This document shows, piece after piece, positions 42,941 through 52,080 of a stretch of DNA of 64,000 bases. The number at the start of each line of letters is the position of its first letter. Positions within the stretch are counted from its first letter, which is position 1. The stretch is from positions 82,751-146,750 of the forward strand of contig JAEHCM010000002.1 of NCBI GenBank assembly GCA_020696365.1, given 5' to 3'. The notes beneath the pieces are model-generated. The model was not told the DNA's origin. It did not search any database and worked only from the letters and a program-made list of their open reading frames with translations. Both the position numbers and the translations under genes were made by a program. The DNA is from Thermoplasmata archaeon (GTDB taxonomy: Archaea > Thermoplasmatota > Thermoplasmata > UBA10834).

Positions 42941-43851
42941 AGCACCGTCGAGAGTATCGCCTTCTGTGCGTGTAACCTGTTCTCTGCCTGGTCGAACACC
43001 ACGCTTCTGGGGCCGTCGATTATCTCCTCGGAGACCTCATACCCTCGGTGTGCAGGCAGGCAGTGCATGAACAACCAACCCTTATTGGCCTTCTCGGCCA
43101 GCTTGGGGTTGACCTGGAACGGCAGGAAGAGGTTCTCCCTCTCCTCCTTCTCGGCTTCCTGTCCCATGGATACCCATGTGTCCGTGTAGAGCACATCCGC
43201 ACCCTCTGCCGCCTCGAACGGGTTGGACATCACCTCGACCGTGCATCCCGTCTTCTTGGCGATCTTCTGCGCCTTCGCGAGCAGGTCGGCGTCGGGGGCG
43301 TGACTCTTCGGCGTCGCAACACGCATGTTCATGCCGGTTAACGCACAGCCGAGCAGCAGGGAGTTGCAGACGTTGTTTCCATCGCCGACGTATGTGAGCT
43401 GCAGCCCCTTCAGCTTCTTCTTCTTTTCAAGGACCGTGAGAAGGTCGGCAGCGCACTGGCACGGATGCTCCAAATCGTCCAGACCGTTTATCACCGGGAC
43501 AGTCGCGTTCTTCGCCAGCTCGCGCATGGTCTCGTTGCAGAACGCCCTATACATGATCCCGTCCGTGTAGCGGCTCAAGACCTTCGCCACATCAGCGACG
43601 GTCTCCCGCTTGCCGATCTGCACCTCGTCGGGGCCTATGCATATCGCTGTGCCCCCGAGCTGCGTCATGCCAACCTCGAACGATATCCTCGTCCTGAGGC
43701 TAGGCTTCTCGAAAACCATCGCCAGGACCTTCCGCTTGAGGGGCTCAGGTCTCCTGCCCTTCGGCGGCTCTGTCTTCATCTTCAGGGCCGTGTCAAGGAT
43801 CTTCTTGAAGTCGTCCTTCATGTCAAGAACGGATATTATGTCCCGCTTCAG
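42937..43851 (-). CDS. argF: Ornithine carbamoyltransferase
   Basis: The 304-residue enzyme makes citrulline from ornithine and carbamoyl phosphate. SLRTR (51-55) binds carbamoyl phosphate, HPCQ (129-132) is the ligand contact and HCLPAHRG near the end holds the ornithine-site Cys. The normal family N-terminus (MKRDIISVLD) begins at CTG 43851, preceded by GGTGAT with a four-base spacer. GTG at 43860 or 43863 and an ATG at 43911 are alternatives with non-conserved extra residues. No other arginine gene is adjacent. Confidence 0.93.
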   Translation of the reverse strand: MKRDIISVLDMKDDFKKILDTALKMKTEPPKGRRPEPLKRKVLAMVFEKPSLRTRISFEVGMTQLGGTAICIGPDEVQIGKRETVADVAKVLSRYTDGIMYRAFCNETMRELAKNATVPVINGLDDLEHPCQCAADLLTVLEKKKKLKGLQLTYVGDGNNVCNSLLLGCALTGMNMRVATPKSHAPDADLLAKAQKIAKKTGCTVEVMSNPFEAAEGADVLYTDTWVSMGQEAEKEERENLFLPFQVNPKLAEKANKGWLFMHCLPAHRGYEVSEEIIDGPRSVVFDQAENRLHAQKAILSTVL

Positions 43852-43935
43852 CTGAATCACCACACTGGTCAAGTGTTCACTTCGACTTAAGACTTTTGAA
43901 CGTAGTGTCAAGCCTCGAAATGTGGGCGCATGGTT

Positions 43936-44082
43936 TCAGACGGATGATAGGCACTCGCAACGAGACTCTCCACAGACCGCACAGGAGAAACAGCCTGACA
44001 GTCTGAAAACGGGCCCTCCGCATTCCCGGCACCTCATCCACCGGCTGTAATCGTTCGCATCGCTCTCGAGGCCATGAATCAT
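43936..44082 (-). CDS. Small zinc-ribbon protein like the NrdJ C-terminal zinc finger
   Basis: The 48-residue protein ends MRCRECGGPVFRLSGCFSC plus CGESRCEC, the C-x-x-C-G ... G-C-x-x-C-x-x-C-G-x-S-x-C layout of the zinc ribbon at the end of adenosylcobalamin-dependent ribonucleotide reductases. There it helps re-reduce the active-site cysteines. Here it stands alone. An nrdJ gene begins at 63815. GTG at 44097 is an alternative start. No TATA element is clear. Confidence 0.6.
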   Translation of the reverse strand: MIHGLESDANDYSRWMRCRECGGPVFRLSGCFSCAVCGESRCECLSSV

Positions 44083-44210
44083 GTCGTCTATCCCCACGAC
44101 CCGAGAGAGTCGCCCCGATGGATGTACCCTCCAGCGGGGGGTTGACGAAAATGCTCGTGACGGAAGCGATGGGCCAGCTTGCGAGTCGGCCTGCTGGAAG
44201 GGCGACAAGC

Positions 44211-44218
44211 TTTATTTA
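44211..44218 (+). promoter_or_regulatory. TATA box of the tRNA-His gene
   Basis: TTTATTTA lies 27-34 bases before the 5' end of the tRNA. Confidence 0.7.
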
Positions 44219-44244
44219 GGGCGAGACAATGGAGGATTTGCAAT

Positions 44245-44316
44245 GGCCGGGGTGGGGTAATGGTATCCTTGGGGACTGTGGATCCCTTGAACCGGGTTCG
44301 ATTCCCGGTCCCGGCC
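44245..44316 (+). tRNA. tRNA-His (GTG anticodon)
   Basis: A full cloverleaf is present. Acceptor GCCGGGG pairs with TCCCGGC, anticodon stem GGGGA/TCCCT encloses loop CTGTGGA with anticodon GTG, and T arm CCGGG-TTCGATT-CCCGG follows. The encoded G at 44245 serves as the extra G-1 that marks tRNA-His and faces C73 at 44316. No CCA is encoded and no intron is seen. Confidence 0.95.
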
Positions 44317-44336
44317 CCTCTCCTGCACGACAGCAA

Positions 44337-44708
44337 TCACTCAGTGAACATTGCGCCGCAATTAGGGCACTTCGTATCCGACTCGCCGACCGGCTTCCCG
44401 CACGACGGACACTCGTAAACCGCCTGACTAGCTCCGGGCTCCTCGGGCTGAGAAGACGGTTCAATTGTCTCATGGTCCAAGGCGACGACGGCCATCTCGG
44501 CCACCTCCTCGGCGAATATCTCGAACTCAGTGCCGCACGACTCGCACTTGTTCTGTGAGGCAGTGACGGTTTCGCCGCAGAAGGGGCATTCGAATTCTAT
44601 ATCATCGAACGAAGCCCCGCAACGGGGACACTTCTCCTCCTTTCCGGAGACCGTTTTCCCGCAGCCCACACAGGCTAGAATAAAAACTGGCAGCGATTGC
44701 TCAGCCAT
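44337..44708 (-). CDS. Triple zinc-ribbon protein
   Basis: The 123-residue protein has three double-knuckle zinc ribbons: CVGCGKTV...CPRCGASF (13-34), CPFCGETV...CESCGTEF (41-61) and CPSCGKPV...CPNCGAMF (99-120). An acidic linker (about 63-97) separates the second and third. There is no other domain. Such DZANK-like proteins bind proteins or RNA, and the partner is unknown. A minus-strand TATA (AATTAAATACC, 44727-44737) lies 19-29 bases before the ATG. It is the first of three zinc-ribbon genes in a row. Confidence 0.85.
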   Translation of the reverse strand: MAEQSLPVFILACVGCGKTVSGKEEKCPRCGASFDDIEFECPFCGETVTASQNKCESCGTEFEIFAEEVAEMAVVALDHETIEPSSQPEEPGASQAVYECPSCGKPVGESDTKCPNCGAMFTE

Positions 44709-44776
44709 GACAGTCAGATTATGCTGCGGGTATTTAATTGGTTGCAGAATCTGCCACTGATGCCAACGGGAACATC

Positions 44777-45574
44777 TCAGGACTTCTTCGCGCCTTTGCC
44801 GCTAGCCGTCGAGCGCTTCTCGCCGCCGCCTTTCTTCTTGCCTGCGCCTGTCTTCTTCGCCTTCGTCTGTCCTCCTTTCTCAGCGGTCTTCTTCTTGGCA
44901 GGCTTCTTCTTCGTCTTCGATTGTCTTCCGGCTCCGGCAGTCTTCTTCTTAGCGGTTGGCTTCGCTGCCGGCTTCTTCTTGGCAGGAACTCTCTTCCTTG
45001 GACGACTCTTCTTAGCGCGAGGTGCCGTTGCCTCGGCGCCGATACTCGCCTGGCCCACGGAGGAACCCGGCGCCTCACCGGTTTCTGCCGACACCTCACG
45101 TATCTCGACGTCCGTGAACAGTGCCTTGCAGTTGGGACAGGATGTGACATCCATTGCCATCTTCTCTCCGCACACGGGGCAGACCACGCTCACATCGCCG
45201 AGGGGCAGGTCGCACCGCGGACACTTCTCCTCGTCCCCGCGGATCATAAGGCCGCAGCCCGGGCACGCCACTTTTCTGGAGGACGAACGCAGCTGTTCGA
45301 GCTCCGTGTTGATGATGTTCTCGACGAACTCGTCCATGTCGAAGCCCGCGAAGGTCCGTTCGACGCTGATAGAGAACTCCGCCAGGTCGGTCCCGCAGGT
45401 CGAGCACTTCGAGGCATTACGCCAGACAAGGCCGGAGCAGAAGGGGCACTCGAAGAGCGTACCAGGGCCGAACTGCAGGCCGCAGCGAGGGCACTCAGAA
45501 TCACCAGCCCTCACTATGCGACCGCATTTGAAACAGCTCAGGAAGACGTCCATACGCTCTTCCGCCATCATCAT
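44777..45574 (-). CDS. Zinc-ribbon protein with lysine-rich tail
   Basis: The 265-residue protein has four to five zinc-ribbon units in the first 160 residues (CFKCGRIV, CPRCGLQF, CPFCSGLV, CSTCGTDL, CPGCGLMI, CPRCDLPL, CPVCGEKM, CPNCKALF). The last 85 residues are Lys/Ala/Pro-rich (KKKPAAKPTAKKK), like the repeat protein at 34370. The tail suggests nucleic acid binding. ATG 45574 is preferred because the minus-strand TATA at 45593-45602 lies 19-28 bases upstream and excludes the longer start. Function is unknown. Confidence 0.85.
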   Translation of the reverse strand: MMMAEERMDVFLSCFKCGRIVRAGDSECPRCGLQFGPGTLFECPFCSGLVWRNASKCSTCGTDLAEFSISVERTFAGFDMDEFVENIINTELEQLRSSSRKVACPGCGLMIRGDEEKCPRCDLPLGDVSVVCPVCGEKMAMDVTSCPNCKALFTDVEIREVSAETGEAPGSSVGQASIGAEATAPRAKKSRPRKRVPAKKKPAAKPTAKKKTAGAGRQSKTKKKPAKKKTAEKGGQTKAKKTGAGKKKGGGEKRSTASGKGAKKS

Positions 45575-45592
45575 GACAGGATAGTGCAACTG

Positions 45593-45602
45593 TTATATAA
45601 AT
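45593..45602 (-). promoter_or_regulatory. TATA box of the zinc-ribbon/lysine-tail gene
   Basis: ATTTATATAA on the minus strand lies 19-28 bases before ATG 45574, indicating a nearly leaderless mRNA. Confidence 0.65.
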
Positions 45603-45620
45603 TGTGGAATCTGGCAACCA

Positions 45621-48600
45621 TCAGAGTCCGTCGTCGCCAGTTTCATCGCAGTCCTTTCCCGGTCCCATCCGGCGCGCCCGGGAGCGGTAGACCGCGAACA
45701 ATGTCAGGATGAACAACACCGGGATGAACGTGTCCGTGAATTCGGGTATCTTGTCGAAGATCACCTCGATGTCGGAGGTCGTAGTGTTCTGGGTCCATTG
45801 GAAGCATATGAGTGACTCGCCGGAAGCGTTGTATATCGATGTGAGGTAACTCTTGACATAGCTCGTCTGGTCGAGGGTGATGCTCGTCCAAGATCCGCTG
45901 ACATTCTTCTCGACCAACACCTCGTCGTTACTGTTCAGCCACATCGCGTATACGTTGCCCGTGCTCGAGTCCAACGAGACCGTCGGACTCTTCGTTCCGT
46001 ACGTGGTGGCATCGTCGAGTGTCTGCACTGATGACCAATCCAGCTCGCTGTAATATCGGTACTGTATCTGACCCTTCCACGGGCCGGCGTCGGTATGGCC
46101 GGTTCCATAGACGACGTGCACGACGCCGTTGGCGTCGATGACTGCGGACGGGGGTGCGTACTTGGTGTTGTCCGTGCTTCCCCCAGCAGTGTACAACGTG
46201 GTTTCACCAGACGTCCAACCGGTAGTGAACGTCTTGCTCGCCACATTCCCGTCATATGTGTAGACCGCCCAGACGATATAGCCGGAAGACGGCTTCCCAG
46301 GCAAGAGAACGACCTTGGCGTCGATGCCTTCGAAGCCACCACTCAGCAGGTTTCCACGATCAATCCAGGAGCTGATGTCGTCTGGAAATTCCGACTGGGC
46401 GGTTCTGAGTTGGTACTTCGGGGACCCAGACGAGATGTTGGAATTCGCCACCAGCCAAATATAGCCGGAGGAATCCCTACAGATGAAGGAGTTCTTGTTA
46501 GACATGGGGTCGCTGGAGATCGCATGCGTCTCCTGGGTGTCCCAGGATATCTCTGGGGTCACCGGGTTCACCGTGCCTTTCCTCATTGTCACGTCCGAGG
46601 TGGAATCCGAGTTGTCTGCAGTGATATAAACAGTCTTGTTCCCCGCGTCGTACCAAAGGCTTGTTTCGTTCATGCCGGAGCTCGAGAACGCGTCTCCCAT
46701 GTAGGTCCAGGTCTGCCCACCATCAGAACTGCACTTGTAGACCGTGTCGCTGCCGTCATAGAAGAAGCTCCAGAAGTTCGTGCCATCGTAGAACAGCTGT
46801 CTCTGATTGGAGTTCGCAGTAGCATATCTCGAGTCCGAGGACGAGTCGATGACCCAGCTCTTGGTATCGCTCAACAGTCCACCGGATACGGCGCTCATGA
46901 GGAAATCGTCCGAGGCGGCGACGTCCACGCGGCCCTTCCAGTCTGTCGTCTCCACGATGAAATCGATTGCCGAATCGCCACCGAAAGCCGAGACGAACAC
47001 GCCGATCTCCATGCGCTGAAGGTCATTCTCGGCATCGATCGAGACGCCGCTCACCTCGGCCCAGGTGCCGTCGTAGGCGTAGAGCGACTCGGAGACGATA
47101 TCGCCGAACTGTCCGACGACCTCGATCATGTACTCGGCACCGATCACCTTGGAGCTGATGGATACCGGGTATCCTGTGGCCGGGTCGATATCGGCATCGA
47201 TGTAGACCCGGACGAAGTCCTCACCGGTCTTCCGGACTGGGACGACGGGGCTGCCACCACCTGTGCCGGACGGCTTGCCCTTGATCGCGGGGACATACGT
47301 GCCCGCGCAAAGCTCGCCCTCGACGCTGATGTAGAAGAAAGAGGATTGCGTGCTAGCCGCCATCGCGAACTCATCGATGTCGATATTCGAGTTCGAAACC
47401 GGGATTCCCTCGGTATCGGAGATGGCGATGCCGTTCCAGTCCGCGAAGGCGCCGTCTATCGCGATGGACGTGGGTGTAGCGTTATAGTAGCCGCACGCGC
47501 CATCGCCGACGACCTCCACGTGCGTGAATGACCATTCGGAAGCAACGGGGTCGACGGACAACGACACGAGTCCACCCGGGACGGCGCTCACATCGACGGT
47601 GACATCGACCACATGCGGGGCGTCACCGGGGGCGACCGAGAACGCAGGAACCGCAGATGTGGATGTGGCACCGATGCTTGTGAACGACACGCTGTCGACC
47701 GTTCCTTCCGAGCCCTGACACGTGACGCTCAGCCGCAGGGACGGCACATCGCTCTGGCCGACGACCACTCCGTCGTTCGGAACCAATGACTCCTGCTCGA
47801 TTATCAGCAGGCCGCCCTCCGAGGGAGTCTCGTAACTGATCGCGTGACGTTCAAGTTCGTCCTGCGACACCAGCAGTGACTTGACCGAGGAACTCACAGT
47901 CATCGGAAGCACGGCCTTGGCCTCGATCTCCGAGCCGTCTAGCGTGTACGAGAGCGAGCCTATGCGGGCCCATGAGTTCCAGTCACGTGAGTCATCGTCC
48001 GGGTCGAAGACCATGACGGACGTCGACTGGACAGAGTTGTTCCACCCTGTGAGCTCCATCATGTAATCGGCTCCGAGTGAGCCTACGGTGTATCCTGACG
48101 ACACCGAGCCATCGGAATCTATGAACACGTAGAAGCTGTCGACGACATTGGTGCTCATGAGACTCCCTTTCGCTCGGATGTAGATGTACATGTCGTTGGA
48201 GTCGCTCCTAGCAGCCCATCGGTCGACATCTATCGTCGGGGCGCTCGGGGTGTCGATCCGCATATCGAAAGTCTGGACATCCGACCATTCGGAGAAGTCG
48301 CCATCGACCTCGAACGGACCTGACTGCGTGGAATACGCGAAGTAGATGAACGTAGGTATGATTATCAGCACAGCGACCAGAACCGCGAGGAAAGGCCACC
48401 TGGTCAGCGTGGAGTATCTCCTTCCCCGACCAGACGGCGGACCAGTGTCGTCACTGGTACCGTTTATCATGCCCTTGCCGTTGGTCATCCCTGTGCCATT
48501 GACAAGCCCTGTTCCGTTGACGAACCCCGTTCCGTTCACCGCGCCTCTGCCGTTGATGAAACCGCGGTCCGGGGCCGCCGTCTCGGCAGGGATGGTCGTG

Positions 48601-49079
48601 ACCATACCAGCAGGGGGTGGCGGCTCCTCCTCGGGCTCCGGCTCTCCTGCCACCTCTCGGTCGAGCAGGGGCTCGGCGAGCTGCGGAAGATCCACATCGA
48701 ACGCGACGCCGCACTTGTGACACTCGGTAGCTCCCTGGGCGACCGCGGTGCCGCACTCCGGGCACTCGAGCATGTCATCCTCTGTCACAGTCGGCACGCC
48801 ACATCGGGAACACCTGACCGTCCCTGGCTCCATCTCCTGGCCACAGGACGGACAGGACACCTTGACCTCCGGGAGCTTGGCACTGAACAAATCCTTCGTA
48901 AGAGCATCGTCGTCTGTGCGGCTCGACTCGAGACGCTGCATCAGACGTTTCTCGATCACCTTGTCCAGTTCACGTCGGGTAAGGACCCTCTCGAGCTTGG
49001 TTGAACAGAAGGGGCACTTGCTTACGTACGTGGAGACCTTGTTGCCACACAGCGGGCAGAAGACGGATTCGTCGCTCAA
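45621..49079 (-). CDS. Giant membrane protein: cytoplasmic zinc ribbons, NG repeats, large external domain
   Basis: The 1152-residue protein starts at TTG 49079 with GAGGTG eight bases upstream. The cytoplasmic part has three zinc ribbons (8-25, 76-93, 106-123), an acidic Pro-rich linker, and repeats of the NGTG type (175-208). One membrane helix (228-250) follows. Outside are two CBM9-like beta domains (beginning VDGDFSEWSD near 258 and IDGAFADWNG near 570) and a sialidase-like repeat region (about 800-1090). The C-terminus IPEFTDTFIPVLFIL...RSRARR is a second anchor like archaeal sorting tails. It may link a surface sensor to a cytoplasmic partner. Confidence 0.85.
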   Translation of the reverse strand: MSDESVFCPLCGNKVSTYVSKCPFCSTKLERVLTRRELDKVIEKRLMQRLESSRTDDDALTKDLFSAKLPEVKVSCPSCGQEMEPGTVRCSRCGVPTVTEDDMLECPECGTAVAQGATECHKCGVAFDVDLPQLAEPLLDREVAGEPEPEEEPPPPAGMVTTIPAETAAPDRGFINGRGAVNGTGFVNGTGLVNGTGMTNGKGMINGTSDDTGPPSGRGRRYSTLTRWPFLAVLVAVLIIIPTFIYFAYSTQSGPFEVDGDFSEWSDVQTFDMRIDTPSAPTIDVDRWAARSDSNDMYIYIRAKGSLMSTNVVDSFYVFIDSDGSVSSGYTVGSLGADYMMELTGWNNSVQSTSVMVFDPDDDSRDWNSWARIGSLSYTLDGSEIEAKAVLPMTVSSSVKSLLVSQDELERHAISYETPSEGGLLIIEQESLVPNDGVVVGQSDVPSLRLSVTCQGSEGTVDSVSFTSIGATSTSAVPAFSVAPGDAPHVVDVTVDVSAVPGGLVSLSVDPVASEWSFTHVEVVGDGACGYYNATPTSIAIDGAFADWNGIAISDTEGIPVSNSNIDIDEFAMAASTQSSFFYISVEGELCAGTYVPAIKGKPSGTGGGSPVVPVRKTGEDFVRVYIDADIDPATGYPVSISSKVIGAEYMIEVVGQFGDIVSESLYAYDGTWAEVSGVSIDAENDLQRMEIGVFVSAFGGDSAIDFIVETTDWKGRVDVAASDDFLMSAVSGGLLSDTKSWVIDSSSDSRYATANSNQRQLFYDGTNFWSFFYDGSDTVYKCSSDGGQTWTYMGDAFSSSGMNETSLWYDAGNKTVYITADNSDSTSDVTMRKGTVNPVTPEISWDTQETHAISSDPMSNKNSFICRDSSGYIWLVANSNISSGSPKYQLRTAQSEFPDDISSWIDRGNLLSGGFEGIDAKVVLLPGKPSSGYIVWAVYTYDGNVASKTFTTGWTSGETTLYTAGGSTDNTKYAPPSAVIDANGVVHVVYGTGHTDAGPWKGQIQYRYYSELDWSSVQTLDDATTYGTKSPTVSLDSSTGNVYAMWLNSNDEVLVEKNVSGSWTSITLDQTSYVKSYLTSIYNASGESLICFQWTQNTTTSDIEVIFDKIPEFTDTFIPVLFILTLFAVYRSRARRMGPGKDCDETGDDGL

Positions 49080-49318
49080 TGCTCAAACACCTCTCAGATC
49101 AATAGGAAGACCGTCGATGTCAGTACACGCTGTCGTCAGATGAAAGGTGCCTGACTTAACGGAGAAGAGTAGTGTGTTCTACCAATATATAATCTATCTG
49201 GCCTCACGACCAGGTGCAATATGCGCGCCGTAGCCACATGTTCTGCAGGTAGTCTGTCAACGCTTTGGGCCAAACTTAGATATACGCACGTGGGCGTGGC
49301 ACGCCCAGGTGAACTGGT

Positions 49319-50773
49319 TTGGCTTGGACAGGTCCGCTGGAGAGAATCGACGATTTCAGGTACAGGATACCGAAGTCCTTCAGGAACTGCATGACGACAG
49401 ACGCTGTGATATTCTCCGATGAGAAGATGATCGAAATGATCAAACGCGACAACGCGCCCGAGCAGGCAGCGAACGTCGCGTGTCTCCCGGGCATCGTCGA
49501 CAAGTCGTTGGCCATGCCGGACATCCACTGGGGATACGGCTTCCCGATCGGAGGCGTCGCTGCCTTCGATTCAGAGCGAGGGGTGATCTCTCCAGGCGGC
49601 ATCGGTTACGACATTAACTGTGGCGTGAAGCTCGTCCGAACGAACCTCACGGTAAACGACGTCGAACCGAACGTGAAGACGCTGGTCGACACGATATTCG
49701 ACAACGTTCCATCGGGCGTCGGCGAGAAGGGGAAGGTCAGGCTGTCGCACGCCGAGGTCGACGACGTTCTCGAGGGAGGTGCCCAGTGGGCGGTCTCCAA
49801 GGGCTACGGATGGGACGACGACATCGTCGCCTGCGAGGAGAGCGGGTGTATGGACACCGCAGACTCGTCCAATGTGGGACAGAAGGCGAAGCAGCGGGCA
49901 GCCCCGCAGCTCGGCACCCTCGGAGGAGGCAATCATTTCGTGGAGATCCAGAAGGTCGACGAGATATTCGACCGTGATGTGGCCGCTGCGTTCGGGCTGG
50001 TGGGAGAGGGGCAGGTGGTAGTCAGCATCCACTCCGGCTCCAGAGGCTGCGGCCATCAGATAGCGAGCGATTACATACGTGTTATGGAGGGAGCGCTCAA
50101 GAAATACGGAATCAACGTGCCCGACAGGCAACTGGCGTGTGCGCCCGTGAACTCCCAGGAGGGACGGGAGTGCTTCGCCGCGATGAGCGCTGGCGCGAAC
50201 TTCGCCTGGGCGAACAGGCAGCTTATACTCCATGGGCTGAGGGAGTCGTTCGAGAAAGCGCTCGGACGGTCAGCCGAGGAGATGGAGATGCATTCGGTGT
50301 ACGACGTGGCCCACAACATATGCAAATTAGAGGAGCACGCCGTCGATGGTAGAAGGACGAAAGTCTATGTCCATCGGAAGGGCGCCACGAGGGCTTTCGA
50401 CTCCTCGCGGTCCGAAGTGCCTGAGCAGTACCGATCGGTGGGCCAGCCTGTGCTGATACCCGGTGACATGGGCAGCGAGAGCTACGTGCTCGTAGGTACC
50501 CCAGGGGCGATGTCGGAAACCTTCGGTTCGACCTGCCACGGGGCGGGGAGGCAGATGTCACGCACCGCCGCGACCAGACGGTTCTCCGCCAACCAAGTCG
50601 TGGCCGATCTTCGCAGTAAGGGGATCTACATACGCGCCGCCTCCAAGGGGGGCATCGTGGAGGAGGCACCAGGAGCATACAAGAACGTGTCCGATGTGGT
50701 CAGAATCGCTGAGGGTGCTGGAATATCAAAACTGGTGGCGAGGCTCCGGCCGATGGGCGTGATGAAGGGCTAG
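49319..50773 (+). CDS. rtcB: tRNA-splicing ligase RtcB
   Basis: The 484-residue enzyme joins 2',3'-cyclic phosphate and 5'-OH RNA ends using GTP and Mn. Typical blocks are MPDIHWGYGFPIGGVAAF, GGIGYDINCGVKLVRT (metal Cys), LGTLGGGNHFVEI, SIHSGSRGCGHQI and the C-terminal GSTCHGAGRQMSR with the guanylylated His. No intein is present. The TTG start follows AGGTGA by six bases, and CTTAGATATACG at 49275-49286 is the TATA candidate. Its stop overlaps that of the HD gene by four bases. Confidence 0.96.
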   Translation: MAWTGPLERIDDFRYRIPKSFRNCMTTDAVIFSDEKMIEMIKRDNAPEQAANVACLPGIVDKSLAMPDIHWGYGFPIGGVAAFDSERGVISPGGIGYDINCGVKLVRTNLTVNDVEPNVKTLVDTIFDNVPSGVGEKGKVRLSHAEVDDVLEGGAQWAVSKGYGWDDDIVACEESGCMDTADSSNVGQKAKQRAAPQLGTLGGGNHFVEIQKVDEIFDRDVAAAFGLVGEGQVVVSIHSGSRGCGHQIASDYIRVMEGALKKYGINVPDRQLACAPVNSQEGRECFAAMSAGANFAWANRQLILHGLRESFEKALGRSAEEMEMHSVYDVAHNICKLEEHAVDGRRTKVYVHRKGATRAFDSSRSEVPEQYRSVGQPVLIPGDMGSESYVLVGTPGAMSETFGSTCHGAGRQMSRTAATRRFSANQVVADLRSKGIYIRAASKGGIVEEAPGAYKNVSDVVRIAEGAGISKLVARLRPMGVMKG

Positions 50774-52080
50774 ATCGGGATCGATTTCTTGGCTGCCCTG
50801 GCGACCTTCTCCTTGTGCTCCTCAGGGCATGCCACCATGACGGCCCACTCGTGGACCCTTCTATTCTGGAGCGACTGCGCGATAGAGCTCAGCTTCGGGA
50901 GTAGGCGCACCCGGCTGCCGTCGATGACGCGTATGTCGGTCAGAGATATCCTCGGCTCCGAGACAGGCAGCTCATGTGACGGAACGTCGATTATCACCTC
51001 GCCCGAATCGACCCCTGCCCTCTGGGCGATATCCTCCTCGACGGCCCTCCGCTTTGCCATCTCCCCGAGCGCGTCGACGGCCGACCACTGCCCCTCGTCG
51101 ATGTCCAGGACGGACAGCGCGAACGCCTTCTTGAACAGCCTTCTGTACTTGATGCGCGTCGCTGTTTTCTCGAAGTAACCCCCTTTCGAGACAAGGTGGG
51201 ACAGCAGTGTCGAATCGGTCATCCTGAAGATCTCACCGATCTCCTCCGGTCCGAGCCTCTCGACAGCCTTGGCGAGCATCAGCTCCGCGATCCTGACGGT
51301 CTTGTGGTAGTACACGGATGAGAACATCAGTGCCCTGGCGACGAGCATCCCCTCTACGGCGCTGACGCCTCCCTTCTCGACGACAAGGTCCCCATTGAAT
51401 ATCTGGACCGTATCGATGAGCCTGTCGAGGTCTATCACACCGTAGGCGACGCCAGTGTAATGAGCGTCCCTGACAAGGTAGTCGAGCTGGTCCACGTCGA
51501 GCACCCCGCTAACCATCTGGCGGAGATAACGACGGTCGTTGAAATGTGCCTGTCCTTCGTGGCTCTCCAGAGTGCGTTGCTGTAATGACGCTCGATGAGC
51601 GTCGTCCAAGAGCGAAGCCACGGTCCCTGGGTCGATGCCTTGCCCTTCCAAAGCGTCCACCACTAGATTCAACCCGCCAAGCACGCTCCGTTCTGCCTCA
51701 GACACGATCGAATCCTCACCTCGGATCAAACGTTTAGATATCTCCACGTGGTCGATCCCGAACTGCTCGTGAAGCACCATCTCGAATGTGTGCGAATACG
51801 GTAGATGGCCGATGTCGTGTAACAAGGCCGCGCATCGGACCAGGAGGTCTTCGTCGTGGCTGATCTGAAGGGAGGAACTCATCCTGCTCGCGACCGCGAA
51901 CGTCCCAAGCGAATGCTCCAGACGCGTGTGATTCGCTCCAGGATAGACGAGGTTCGCCAGCCCTAGCTGATGCACGCTGTGTAGCCTCTGAAGCTCGTTC
52001 GATTCCAGAAGTGGAAGAAACGGCTCGTCGACGCGTATACTCCCGTGCACGGAGTCACGGATAATCTTGTACGCGCACAC
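50770..52080 (-). CDS. HD-superfamily phosphohydrolase
   Basis: The 436-residue protein has the HD core: NHTRLEHSLGTFAVA (first His) and CAALLHDIGHLPYSHTFE (HD pair), with DQLDYLVRDAHYTG as the later Asp block. This is the layout of YdhJ/dGTPase-like archaeal HD proteins. It probably hydrolyses dNTPs or a nucleotide messenger, and the exact substrate is unknown. The GTG start lies about 30 bases after a minus-strand TATA (ACTATTATATG, 52103-52113). It is convergent with rtcB. Confidence 0.9.
   Translation of the reverse strand: MCAYKIIRDSVHGSIRVDEPFLPLLESNELQRLHSVHQLGLANLVYPGANHTRLEHSLGTFAVASRMSSSLQISHDEDLLVRCAALLHDIGHLPYSHTFEMVLHEQFGIDHVEISKRLIRGEDSIVSEAERSVLGGLNLVVDALEGQGIDPGTVASLLDDAHRASLQQRTLESHEGQAHFNDRRYLRQMVSGVLDVDQLDYLVRDAHYTGVAYGVIDLDRLIDTVQIFNGDLVVEKGGVSAVEGMLVARALMFSSVYYHKTVRIAELMLAKAVERLGPEEIGEIFRMTDSTLLSHLVSKGGYFEKTATRIKYRRLFKKAFALSVLDIDEGQWSAVDALGEMAKRRAVEEDIAQRAGVDSGEVIIDVPSHELPVSEPRISLTDIRVIDGSRVRLLPKLSSIAQSLQNRRVHEWAVMVACPEEHKEKVARAAKKSIPI

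Noticed and set aside
45621..48000. Long plus-strand frame antisense to the giant membrane protein (46095-47531)
   Set aside because: It mirrors the codon pattern of the real minus-strand gene, has no recognised domain and no ribosome site.
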